Shown one piece after another: positions 1-5,083 of a DNA stretch of 5,083 bases (the stretch's first letter is position 1; the number at the start of each line of letters is the position of its first letter). Below the pieces are notes generated by a model. That model had not been told where the DNA came from and searched no databases. It saw nothing but the letters and a program-made list of their open reading frames with translations. The translations under genes and the position numbers were made by a program. The DNA comes from Pseudomonadota bacterium (GTDB lineage Bacteria > Pseudomonadota > Alphaproteobacteria > Acetobacterales > Acetobacteraceae). The stretch is taken from the NCBI GenBank assembly GCA_021841985.1, contig JAKCCP010000200.1, forward strand, positions 1 to 5,083, written 5' to 3'.

Positions 1-349
1 CGATGCCCTCTCGCGCGGGGCGCAATTGAACGCGCATGACGTGCTTGGCGAGACGCCGCTCGAACTCGCGGTCGATCTCGGCTGGCACGCGATCGCGTTC
101 ACCCTGCTTTCGATGCGCGGCGCGGCGAGCGGGGATGACGGCGCGCAAGGCGGGGTTGCGGATGTTTCGGTGCTGAGCCGCGCCGAGACCAGGGCGGCGG
201 CGATCACACGGCTGCCGGAGGCGGCGCCGCGTGGCGGGGCGCGTTTTGCGCTGAGCGACGCCGGCGCTATCCAAACCGCCGCCGAGGACGCCTTCGCCGG
301 CACGCCCAACCCGGCTTCGGGCTTTCTCGGCTTTGCCGTGCCGCGTTGA
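1..349 (+). CDS. Ankyrin-repeat protein, C-terminal part (5' end outside window)
   Basis: The frame is open to the left edge (first full codon at position 2) and ends at TGA 347-349, giving 115 visible residues. Residues 1-38 follow the ankyrin consensus closely: a Gly-Ala pair, an Asn-Ala-x-Asp segment, then Gly-Glu-Thr-Pro-Leu followed by an Ala-x-x-x-Gly helix turn and a Leu-Leu pair. This is one complete repeat, and more probably lie upstream. After it, about 75 residues are rich in Ala, Gly and Asp with no recognisable domain, like a flexible tail. Ankyrin repeats bind other proteins, so the partner cannot be read from this fragment. A TTG at 26 could be taken as a start, but it falls inside the repeat fold and has no ribosome site, so a truncated gene is far more likely. 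A small secreted protein follows on the same strand after 43 bases, suggesting co-transcription. Confidence 0.8.
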   Translation, partial: DALSRGAQLNAHDVLGETPLELAVDLGWHAIAFTLLSMRGAASGDDGAQGGVADVSVLSRAETRAAAITRLPEAAPRGGARFALSDAGAIQTAAEDAFAGTPNPASGFLGFAVPR

Positions 350-377
350 CTTGTGCCGATGTGACGGGTGTTTTCTT

Positions 378-387
378 GGAGGAGAGG
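378..387 (+). promoter_or_regulatory. Shine-Dalgarno site of the four-cysteine protein gene
   Basis: GGAGGAGAGG lies just upstream of the ATG at 393, with about 10 bases between the GGAGG core and the start codon. It fixes the start at 393 rather than at the in-frame ATG at 333. That earlier ATG overlaps the end of the ankyrin gene and would put a cysteine-rich stretch ahead of the signal peptide. Confidence 0.75.
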
Positions 388-392
388 GGTTG

Positions 393-962
393 ATGACGAA
401 CGGAAAGCACGGCCCGGCGCGGCGATGGCTGGCGGCGGGGTTGGCCGCGGTTCTGTTCGCGCCTGGGCTCGCCGCCGCCGCCGAACCGTGCGCGCGACCG
501 GCGGACAAGGGCGCGTTCGATGTCGCGGCGCTGAAGAGCCGGCTGATGATCACCGCGCTGACCTGCAACGCGCATGACCAATACAATGATTTCGTCAGCC
601 ACTATCGCGTCGCCCTCGATCAGCAGGACAAGATCCTCGACGCCTATTTCGCCCGTGCCTATGGCCGCGCGGCGCGCAAGCATCACGACGATTACACGAC
701 GCTGCTCGCCAATACCCTCTCCGAGCAGGGGCTGAAGCAGGGGACGGGGTTCTGCGACCAAAATCTCGGCGCTTTCTCACAGGTGATGGCGCTTCACGAC
801 GGCGCGGCGCTTCCCGATTTCGCGGCGGCGCAAGCGATCGTGCAGCCGGTTTCGCTCACCCTCTGCCCGGCCGCGCCACCGACGAAAGCCAAGGCGAAGA
901 CAAAATCCCAAGCCCAAAAATCCCAAACCCAGAAATCCCAAGCCCAGAAATCATCATCGTAG
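393..962 (+). CDS. Small secreted four-cysteine protein with Lys/Gln-rich tail, function unknown
   Basis: I do not recognise a named family for this 189-residue protein. The N-terminus is a clear Sec signal peptide: basic residues at 5-11, a hydrophobic Ala/Leu core at 12-28, and an Ala-Ala-Ala/Glu-Pro junction suggesting cleavage near residue 30, so the mature protein should be periplasmic or secreted. It has exactly four cysteines (33, 58, 121 and 158), enough for two disulfides. The middle (about 42-125) looks helical, with a Leu-Thr-Cys-Asn-Ala segment followed by His-Asp-Gln-Tyr-Asn and many charged and aromatic residues. The tail from about 164 is low-complexity, with alternating Lys-Ala and then three Lys-Ser-Gln-(Ala/Thr)-Gln pentads, and uses AAA and CAA codons unlike the GC-rich remainder. 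The start at 393 is supported by a strong ribosome site and by the signal peptide. It follows the ankyrin gene by 43 bases and ends 30 bases before a convergent gene. A soluble periplasmic role is inference. Confidence 0.85.
   Translation: MTNGKHGPARRWLAAGLAAVLFAPGLAAAAEPCARPADKGAFDVAALKSRLMITALTCNAHDQYNDFVSHYRVALDQQDKILDAYFARAYGRAARKHHDDYTTLLANTLSEQGLKQGTGFCDQNLGAFSQVMALHDGAALPDFAAAQAIVQPVSLTLCPAAPPTKAKAKTKSQAQKSQTQKSQAQKSSS
903..947 (+). repeat. 15-bp tandem repeat (three copies) encoding Lys-Ser-Gln-(Ala/Thr)-Gln
   Basis: Three 15-bp units run at 903-917, 918-932 and 933-947, followed by a fragment from 948. They differ by single bases (Gln codon CAA or CAG, and GCC or ACC at the fourth codon). 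The unit is in frame, so gain or loss of copies would change tail length without a frameshift. Each unit contains two CCC tracts, so the minus strand carries six GGG tracts (907-909, 913-915, 922-924, 928-930, 937-939, 943-945) with loops of 3, 6, 3, 6 and 3 bases. That is a textbook candidate G-quadruplex motif. Confidence 0.9.
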
Positions 963-967
963 CCGTC

Positions 968-988
968 GCGACCCGAAAGAAAGGGCGC
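968..988. terminator. Weak hairpin between convergent stop codons
   Basis: GCG-A-CCC at 968-974 can pair with GGGCGC at 983-988, giving six base pairs with a bulged A at 971 and an eight-base A-rich loop. It lies entirely within the 30-base gap between two convergent stop codons, where a shared terminator would be expected. No T tract follows on either strand, so it is not a standard intrinsic terminator. It may only pause polymerase or protect transcript ends. Confidence 0.22.
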
Positions 989-992
989 CGCG

Positions 993-3383
993 TCAGGGTG
1001 TCGCCCGGTTGCGGATCGCCGCGAGCACGCTCTCGGGGGTGATGGGCAGAGCCGCGACCCGCGCGCCGAGCGGCGCCAGCGCGTCGTTCACGGCATTCAG
1101 CACCGCCGCCGCCGCGCCCGCGGTTCCCGCCTCGCCCGCGCCCTTGGCGCCGATGGCGGATTCGGCGGTTGGCGAACAAAGATGGGCGATCTCGATATCC
1201 GGCATCCCGGCCGCCATCGGCACCAGATAATCGGCGAGATTGGCGTTCTGGAGCTGGCCCTCGGCGTCGTAGCGGCAATGTTCGAGGAGGGCCGCCCCGA
1301 GCCCCTGGACCACGCCGCCGCGAATCTGCTCATCGACGAGGCGGGGATTGATCACCCGCCCGCAATCCTCGACCACGAAATGCCGGAGCAGCGTGACCGC
1401 GCCGGTCTCGCGGTCGAGTTCGAGATAAGCGGCCTGCACACCGTTGGTGAAGGCAAAGGGGTAGTCGCGCGGCACGTAATGGCGGGTTGCGATCAATTCC
1501 GGATGCAGGCCCGCGGGGAGGGTGTCTGGGCGGAAATAGACGACCCGCGCGAGTTCGGAAAGGTCCAGACGGACGCGGCCGGTTTCACGATCGACGATGA
1601 TATTTTCGGCAATATCCAGGCTTTCCGGCGCGGCCTGCAAGATGGCGCCGGCGACGGCGAGGATCTGCGCCCGCAAGGATGCCGCGGCGCGCCAGGCGGC
1701 CTCGCCGGCGATGCCCGCCCCGCGTGATGCCCAGGTGCCGCCGCCATAGGGAGTGGTATCGGTATCGCCGAGCGCAACGCGCACCCGCGCCATCGTCACG
1801 CCGAGCGCGCTCGCCGCGATCTGCGCGATCATCGTCGCACTACCCTGGCCCTGCTCGGTGACGCTGCTCTGGACGGTGACGTTGCCGCTGGCATCGAGCC
1901 GGACGACGGCGCCGTCCTGCGAGGAGATCCGCGCCCCGCCGACGCCATAGAACGCGGCGCCGGGATTGGTGATCTCGACGAAGCTCGCAAAGCCGATGCC
2001 GCGCAGAATTCCCCGCCCGCGGAGCCGCGCCTGTTCGGCGCGCAACACCGGGTAATCCATCATCGCCGCGATCTTGTCATGCGCCGCCTGATGCGAGAGC
2101 AATTCGAAACGCAAACCGGTTGCCGAGGTGCAGGGATAGGCGTCATCGGCGATGAGATTGCGCCGACGCATCTCCAAAGGATCGAGCCCGAGCGCCGCCG
2201 CGGCGCGGTCGACCAGCGATTCCGTCACCGTGGTCGCGATCGGGTGGCCGACGGCGCGGTATTGGCTCATCGGTGTCTTGGTCTGGAACACGACCCGGGC
2301 GCGGGCGCGGTAATGGGCGAAATCATAGGGCGCGCCGACGAGATTGACGACCTGATTGGCTTCCACCGCGCTGGTGCGGGGATAGACGGAATAGGGGCCG
2401 ATGCCGGTGAGATCGTCGATCTCGAAGGCGGTGATGCGGCCGTCTTGGGTGACGCCGATCCGGGCGGTGACGCGATGGTCGCGGGCATGGATGTCGGCGG
2501 CGAAACTCTCCAGCCGGTCGGCGACGAACTTCACCGGCCGGGCGAGCAGGCGGGCGAGGGTGACGGTCGCCATCTCGTCGGGATAGGCATGGACCTTGAT
2601 CCCGAAGGAGCCGCCGACGTCATGGCAGATCACGCGCACCTGGGACTCGGCCAGACCGAGCTGGGTCGCGTAGATGTTTTGCAGCATGTGCGGCGCTTGC
2701 GTGCCCTGATGCACCGTGAGCCGCTCCGCCCCCGGATCCCATTCGGCGAGCACCGCGCGCGGCTCGAGCGTAACCCCGGTATGGCGGCCAAAGGACAATG
2801 TCTCGGTGATGACGTGATCGGCGCCGGCAAACGCGGCATCGACCGCGCCGGCCTCGAGCCGCCGTTCGAAGGCGAGATTGTCGCCGAGTTCGGGATGCAG
2901 AACCAAGGCGCCGGGGGCGAGGGCCGCTTCGGGATCGGTGAGGGCGGGCAGCGGCTCATAATCGACCACGACCAGCTCGGCGGCGTCCTCGGCCAGCGCC
3001 CGGCTTTCGGCGACGATGGCGGCGACGGCTTCGCCCTGCCAGCAGGCGCGCGCGATCGCGAGCGGGTATTGCGGCGCCGATTTCAGCCCCTTGAGATGGC
3101 TGAGCACGCCCACCCAGGGACGGACATGCGGGACGAGATCGGCGCCGGTAAAGACCGCGACCACCCCCGGCAGGGCGCGTGCCGGCGCGGTGTCGATGGC
3201 GAGGAGGCGGGCATGGGCGTGGGGCGAGCGCAGAAAGACGACATGGAGCATGCGCGGCAGGGCGAGATCCGAGACGAAGCGCCCGCCGCCGCGCGCCAGC
3301 CGCGCCGCATCCGGCCGCGGCACGGCGCGGCCGATATAGGAGTTCGGCCGATCGAGCGGCGAAAGCCCGTTTGTCTCCGTCAT
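993..3383 (-). CDS. Molybdenum hydroxylase large subunit (xanthine dehydrogenase / aldehyde oxidase / CoxL superfamily)
   Basis: This 796-residue protein has the length of the catalytic subunit of three-subunit molybdenum hydroxylases, which hydroxylate aldehydes, purines or N-heterocycles at a molybdopterin-cytosine-dinucleotide cofactor. An alpha/beta hammerhead domain spans about 15-140 and the two molybdopterin-binding domains about 165-780. Visible motifs are Gly-Gly-Ser-Phe-Gly at 257-261, an active-site loop QYRAVGHP at 374-381, EQGQGSATM at 510-518, GGGTWASRG at 547-555, and KGAGEAG at 747-753. Glu751 corresponds to the family's catalytic base. The loop is neither AYRCSFR (form I CO dehydrogenase) nor AYRGAGR (form II), so CO oxidation is unlikely and the substrate is unknown. 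There is no N-terminal signal peptide. The ATG at 3383 is chosen because GGAGGA lies seven bases upstream. The in-frame ATG at 3434 lacks a site and overlaps the likely promoter. No FAD or 2Fe-2S subunit is adjacent. Confidence 0.93.
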   Translation of the reverse strand: MTETNGLSPLDRPNSYIGRAVPRPDAARLARGGGRFVSDLALPRMLHVVFLRSPHAHARLLAIDTAPARALPGVVAVFTGADLVPHVRPWVGVLSHLKGLKSAPQYPLAIARACWQGEAVAAIVAESRALAEDAAELVVVDYEPLPALTDPEAALAPGALVLHPELGDNLAFERRLEAGAVDAAFAGADHVITETLSFGRHTGVTLEPRAVLAEWDPGAERLTVHQGTQAPHMLQNIYATQLGLAESQVRVICHDVGGSFGIKVHAYPDEMATVTLARLLARPVKFVADRLESFAADIHARDHRVTARIGVTQDGRITAFEIDDLTGIGPYSVYPRTSAVEANQVVNLVGAPYDFAHYRARARVVFQTKTPMSQYRAVGHPIATTVTESLVDRAAAALGLDPLEMRRRNLIADDAYPCTSATGLRFELLSHQAAHDKIAAMMDYPVLRAEQARLRGRGILRGIGFASFVEITNPGAAFYGVGGARISSQDGAVVRLDASGNVTVQSSVTEQGQGSATMIAQIAASALGVTMARVRVALGDTDTTPYGGGTWASRGAGIAGEAAWRAAASLRAQILAVAGAILQAAPESLDIAENIIVDRETGRVRLDLSELARVVYFRPDTLPAGLHPELIATRHYVPRDYPFAFTNGVQAAYLELDRETGAVTLLRHFVVEDCGRVINPRLVDEQIRGGVVQGLGAALLEHCRYDAEGQLQNANLADYLVPMAAGMPDIEIAHLCSPTAESAIGAKGAGEAGTAGAAAAVLNAVNDALAPLGARVAALPITPESVLAAIRNRATP

Positions 3384-3390
3384 CCGCGGC

Positions 3391-3396
3391 TCCTCC
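3391..3396 (-). promoter_or_regulatory. Shine-Dalgarno site of the molybdenum hydroxylase gene
   Basis: On the minus strand this reads GGAGGA, seven bases before the ATG at 3383. It decides the start in favour of 3383 over the upstream in-frame ATG at 3434, which would add 17 residues with no family resemblance. Confidence 0.8.
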
Positions 3397-3421
3397 AGGA
3401 TCGGGACATTCCCCAGGGTAA

Positions 3422-3451
3422 GCGGTAAGGCCAACCGGCGATGTCCGTCAA
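3422..3451 (-). promoter_or_regulatory. Candidate sigma-70-type promoter of the molybdenum hydroxylase gene
   Basis: On the minus strand TTGACG (3451-3446) matches five of six bases of the -35 consensus. TACCGC (3427-3422), 18 bases further on, is a poor -10 element, which could mean activator dependence. Transcription would begin near 3415, giving a leader of about 30 bases that contains the ribosome site. The -10 region lies within a short direct repeat, two GGTAAG copies on the plus strand at 3417-3422 and 3424-3429. Confidence 0.35.
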
Positions 3452-3453
3452 AT

Positions 3454-3466
3454 CCAGCTTGGCTGG
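3454..3466. promoter_or_regulatory. Small inverted repeat abutting the -35 element, possible operator
   Basis: CCAGC at 3454-3458 and GCTGG at 3462-3466 form a perfect inverted repeat around a three-base centre. It sits immediately upstream of the candidate -35 element of the hydroxylase promoter, where activators commonly bind. It is only five bases per arm, so chance is a serious alternative in GC-rich DNA. Confidence 0.25.
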
Positions 3467-3511
3467 CGAGAAAATCAGCGGCGCGCGGTTCGCCGTATCT
3501 TCGCGCCCGGC

Positions 3512-3541
3512 TTGCCGGTCGCGCGCGCGGTATGGTATGGA
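3512..3541 (+). promoter_or_regulatory. Candidate promoter of the tRNA-Gln gene
   Basis: TTGCCG (3512-3517) and TATGGA (3536-3541) are separated by 18 bases and would start transcription near 3548, about 23 bases before the mature tRNA. The sequence after the -10 is GC-rich (GCGCCG), the kind of discriminator associated with stringent control of stable-RNA promoters. The spacer includes an alternating GC tract at 3520-3529. TATGG is directly duplicated at 3531-3540, so the exact -10 register is uncertain. Confidence 0.4.
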
Positions 3542-3570
3542 GCGCCGTCCAGCGGCCCGAGGGCCAGCCT

Positions 3571-3644
3571 TGGGGGATAGTTTAGCGGTAGAACTCCCGG
3601 CTCTGACCCGGGCAGCCTTGGTTCGAATCCAGGTCCCCCAGCCA
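3571..3644 (+). tRNA. tRNA-Gln (anticodon CTG), reads CAG
   Basis: The 74-base cloverleaf folds cleanly. The acceptor stem pairs TGGGGGA (3571-3577) with TCCCCCA (3634-3640). The D arm is GTTT/GAAC with a GG in the loop. The anticodon stem CCCGG/CCGGG encloses loop CTCTGAC, with anticodon CTG at 3603-3605 preceded by T and followed by A. A four-base variable region follows, then the T arm CTTGG/CCAGG with loop TTCGAAT. The discriminator G and CCA are encoded at 3641-3644. The weak U1-A72 first pair and G73 are known glutaminyl-tRNA identity features and support the assignment. It stands alone, divergent from the hydroxylase gene and convergent with dctA, and is not part of a visible tRNA cluster. 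Confidence 0.96.
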
Positions 3645-3660
3645 GACCCCCACCACGCCA

Positions 3661-3694
3661 CCGGGATCATTGATTTTCCGGGATCATTGATTTT
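3661..3694. repeat. Perfect 17-bp tandem direct repeat (two copies)
   Basis: CCGGGATCATTGATTTT occurs at 3661-3677 and again at 3678-3694 with no mismatch. Each copy contains ATCA-T-TGAT, a small inverted repeat, and ends in four Ts. It lies in the 77-base spacer between the tRNA and the convergent dctA stop and is noticeably more AT-rich than its surroundings. It could be a recent slippage duplication, a pair of protein-binding sites, or part of the tRNA 3' trailer where transcription stops. Confidence 0.9.
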
Positions 3695-3721
3695 ACGGCG
3701 TCATCGCTGGCCCGCGCGCGG

Positions 3722-5008
3722 TCATCTCACGATGCCTCTGGCCCGGGCGCGGTCGAAATCCTTCTCCCAGAGCGCGACGATGATCGTTGCGAGACTGTTC
3801 CCGATCACGTTGATCACGGCCCGCGGCGGATTGACGAACCGGTCGACGCCGAGGAGTAGGACGATGCCGGCCAGCGGGATCGTGTTCATCGTCGCGAGTG
3901 TCGCGGCGAGGGTGACGAAGCCGGCGCCGGCGACGCCGGCGGAGCCTTTCGAGGTGAGCATCAGCACGAGAAGGATCACCCCCTCCTGCCCGAGGGTCAG
4001 CGGCGTTCCGGTCGCCTGGGCGATGAACAGCGCGGCGAGCGAAAGATAGATCGCGGTGCCATCGGCGTTGAACGTGATGCCGGCGGGCACGACGAGACCG
4101 ACCACGCTGCGCGGGCAGCCGATCGCCTCGAGCTTTTCCATCACCTGGGGCAGCACGGATTCGGAGGCCGAGGTGCTGAACACGATCAGCAATTCCTCGC
4201 GCAGGTAGGAGAGCAGCGCAAAAAGCCTGATCCCGGCGAGGCGCGCGACGATCCCGAGCACGACGACGATGAACAGCGCCGAAGTGGCATAGACGCAGAC
4301 GACGAATTCGCCGAGTGCCGCGACTCCGCCCAAGCCGTATTTGCCAATCGTGAAGGCCATGCCGCCGAACGCCGCGAGCGGGGCGAGGTACATGACGATC
4401 CGCACGATGCCGAACAGCGCGCCCGCGACCTGGTCGAGGAGATCGACCAAGCCCCGCAGCTTCTCGCCCATCTGGGCCAGGGCGACGCCGAACAATACGG
4501 CAAACAGGATCACCTGCAGCATGTCGTTCCTGGCGAAGGCCATGGTGATGCTGGTCGGGATCAGGTTGAGGAGGAAGCCCTGCACGGTCATCTGGGTCGC
4601 GGCTTGGGCATAATCGGCCACCAGATTGGCATCGAGCGAGTGGGGATCGACGTGCATCCCGGCCCCTGGCCGCACGAGCACGGCGGCGAGCGCCCCCATG
4701 GCCAGTGAAATCGTCGAAAGCACCTCGAAATAGACGATCGCCTTGATGCCCACCCGGCCGACCTCGCGCAGGTTGCCCATCCGCGCGATGCCGACGACGA
4801 CGGTCGCGAAGATCACCGGCGCCAGCAGCATGCGGATCAACTTGACGAATCCGCCGGCGAGGAACGCGGTTTCGGCGGCGGCATGAGGCCAGACGATGCC
4901 GACGACCGCGCCGAGAACCGCACCGATCAGCACCTGGAACCAAAGCGGCCCGAGCGTGAATTTCGGCGTCGTGATGCCGCCGGGCCCCGGCGCCGGGCGC
5001 TCAGGCAC
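3722..5008 (-). CDS. dctA: C4-dicarboxylate:cation symporter, DctA family
   Basis: The 428-residue product is an inner-membrane symporter of the dicarboxylate/amino acid:cation family, which takes up succinate, fumarate, malate and related acids with sodium ions or protons. It resembles E. coli DctA along its whole length and, with this start, has the same length. Conserved landmarks are GFVKLIRMLLAPVIF at 53-67, PGAGMHVDP at 114-122, AFTIGKYG at 218-225, and the serine-rich hairpin-1 motif FSTSASES at 277-284. The NADGT helix-7 motif is at 314-318, hairpin 2 TSKGSAGVAGAGF at 352-364, and the helix-8 segment GVDRF with Asn400 and Asn404. All substrate- and ion-binding regions look intact. The start chosen is GTG at 5008, because codons further upstream in this frame encode Arg/Ser-rich non-family sequence and overlap another gene. 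It overlaps the upstream stop codon by eight bases, implying translational coupling. Exact substrate is uncertain; tartrate or related hydroxyacids are possible. Confidence 0.94.
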   Translation of the reverse strand: MPERPAPGPGGITTPKFTLGPLWFQVLIGAVLGAVVGIVWPHAAAETAFLAGGFVKLIRMLLAPVIFATVVVGIARMGNLREVGRVGIKAIVYFEVLSTISLAMGALAAVLVRPGAGMHVDPHSLDANLVADYAQAATQMTVQGFLLNLIPTSITMAFARNDMLQVILFAVLFGVALAQMGEKLRGLVDLLDQVAGALFGIVRIVMYLAPLAAFGGMAFTIGKYGLGGVAALGEFVVCVYATSALFIVVVLGIVARLAGIRLFALLSYLREELLIVFSTSASESVLPQVMEKLEAIGCPRSVVGLVVPAGITFNADGTAIYLSLAALFIAQATGTPLTLGQEGVILLVLMLTSKGSAGVAGAGFVTLAATLATMNTIPLAGIVLLLGVDRFVNPPRAVINVIGNSLATIIVALWEKDFDRARARGIVR

Positions 5009-5083
5009 TGAGTTCGGCCATGATCGTGTGGAGATCACTCTTGCCTTCGAAGCCGATGCCCGGAAGCGGCGGCAGGGTGACAT
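5001..5083 (-). CDS. 3' end of a gene upstream of dctA, possibly an enolase-superfamily (mandelate racemase-like) dehydratase
   Basis: In the frame one position away from dctA, codons from 5081 down to the TGA at 5003-5001 encode 26 residues ending the protein: a Thr-Leu-Pro-Pro-Leu segment, then PGIGFEGKSDL, then a short helix ending Glu-Leu-Ser-Ala. A Pro-Gly-(Ile/Leu)-Gly-Phe-Glu segment close to the C-terminus is common in mandelate racemase/muconate-lactonizing-type enzymes, including sugar-acid and tartrate dehydratases. This resemblance is from memory and rests on very few residues. The stop overlaps the GTG of dctA by eight bases, so the two are surely one operon. A dehydratase of hydroxyacids next to a dicarboxylate permease would make metabolic sense. 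No catalytic residues are visible in the fragment. Confidence 0.65.
   Translation of the reverse strand, partial: VTLPPLPGIGFEGKSDLHTIMAELSA

Noticed and set aside
267..761. A 164-codon minus-strand frame opposite the secreted protein
   Set aside because: It is Arg-rich, lacks a ribosome site and overlaps a plus-strand gene with a signal peptide and good ribosome site.
903..947. CRISPR-like array
   Set aside because: The 15-bp units are contiguous with no spacers and are in-frame codons of a protein tail.
1182..1727. A 181-codon plus-strand frame within the hydroxylase gene
   Set aside because: It is the antisense shadow of conserved molybdopterin-binding sequence, with no recognisable domain or start signal.
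993..3383. Calling the large subunit a carbon monoxide dehydrogenase (coxL)
   Set aside because: The form I active-site loop with its selanyl-cysteine position is absent (QYRAVGHP instead of AYRCSFR), and no coxM or coxS gene is adjacent.
2079..3428. A 449-codon open frame on the plus strand opposite the hydroxylase gene
   Set aside because: It is antisense to a gene with clear family motifs and its translation is a Gly/Asp/Arg-rich mixture with no domain. Long antisense frames are expected in GC-rich DNA.
3711..3721. Self-complementary CCGCGCGCGG just after the dctA stop as a terminator
   Set aside because: A continuous palindrome without a loop or T tract is expected by chance in this GC-rich context and is not a convincing terminator.
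3441..4049. A 202-codon plus-strand frame running through the tRNA and into dctA
   Set aside because: It would translate the tRNA gene and the antisense of DctA's conserved C-terminal half, so it is not credible.
3693..4943. A 416-codon minus-strand frame overlapping dctA in another phase
   Set aside because: Its translation is extremely Arg-rich and non-globular, while the overlapping frame encodes an intact DctA.
5009..5083. Extending dctA to the ATG at 5083
   Set aside because: Those 25 codons are Arg/Ser-rich, unlike any DctA N-terminus, and overlap the end of a different gene in another frame.

Overview
The window is about two-thirds G+C and has strong third-position G/C bias, purine-rich Shine-Dalgarno sites and gene families typical of Alphaproteobacteria. 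An acetobacteria/Rhodospirillales-type chromosome is my best guess, but this is inference from composition and family resemblance only. I see no insertion sequence, phage gene, CRISPR array or other sign of a mobile element. No gene-free stretch exceeds 300 bases.

Layout: (1) Positions 1-962, plus strand: the C-terminal end of an ankyrin-repeat protein, then after a 43-base gap a small secreted four-cysteine protein of unknown function. Its last codons form a 15-bp tandem repeat (Lys-Ser-Gln-Ala/Thr-Gln), which on the opposite strand is a run of six GGG tracts. (2) Positions 993-3383, minus strand: a complete molybdenum-hydroxylase large (catalytic) subunit of the xanthine dehydrogenase/aldehyde oxidase/CoxL superfamily, convergent with the secreted protein and only 30 bases from it. 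No FAD or iron-sulfur subunit lies next to it. (3) Positions 3384-3570: a 187-base divergent spacer with a candidate minus-strand promoter for the hydroxylase and a candidate plus-strand promoter for the tRNA. (4) Positions 3571-3644, plus strand: tRNA-Gln (anticodon CTG) with encoded CCA. (5) Positions 3645-3721: a short convergent spacer holding two perfect copies of a 17-bp direct repeat. (6) Positions 3722-5083, minus strand: a DctA-type C4-dicarboxylate:cation symporter that starts with GTG inside the end of an upstream gene. The last 26 residues of that gene are visible and resemble the C-terminus of an enolase-superfamily (mandelate racemase-like) sugar-acid/hydroxyacid dehydratase.

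Functionally, the dctA pair looks like a catabolic operon in which a permease imports an organic acid used by the upstream enzyme. The molybdenum hydroxylase appears to be a single-gene unit that must find its electron-transfer partners elsewhere in the genome. The ankyrin and four-cysteine genes are probably co-transcribed. I did not find a convincing new multi-gene system. The most noteworthy items are the orphan hydroxylase with an atypical active-site loop, the G-rich repeat between convergent genes, and the tandem repeat beside the tRNA.
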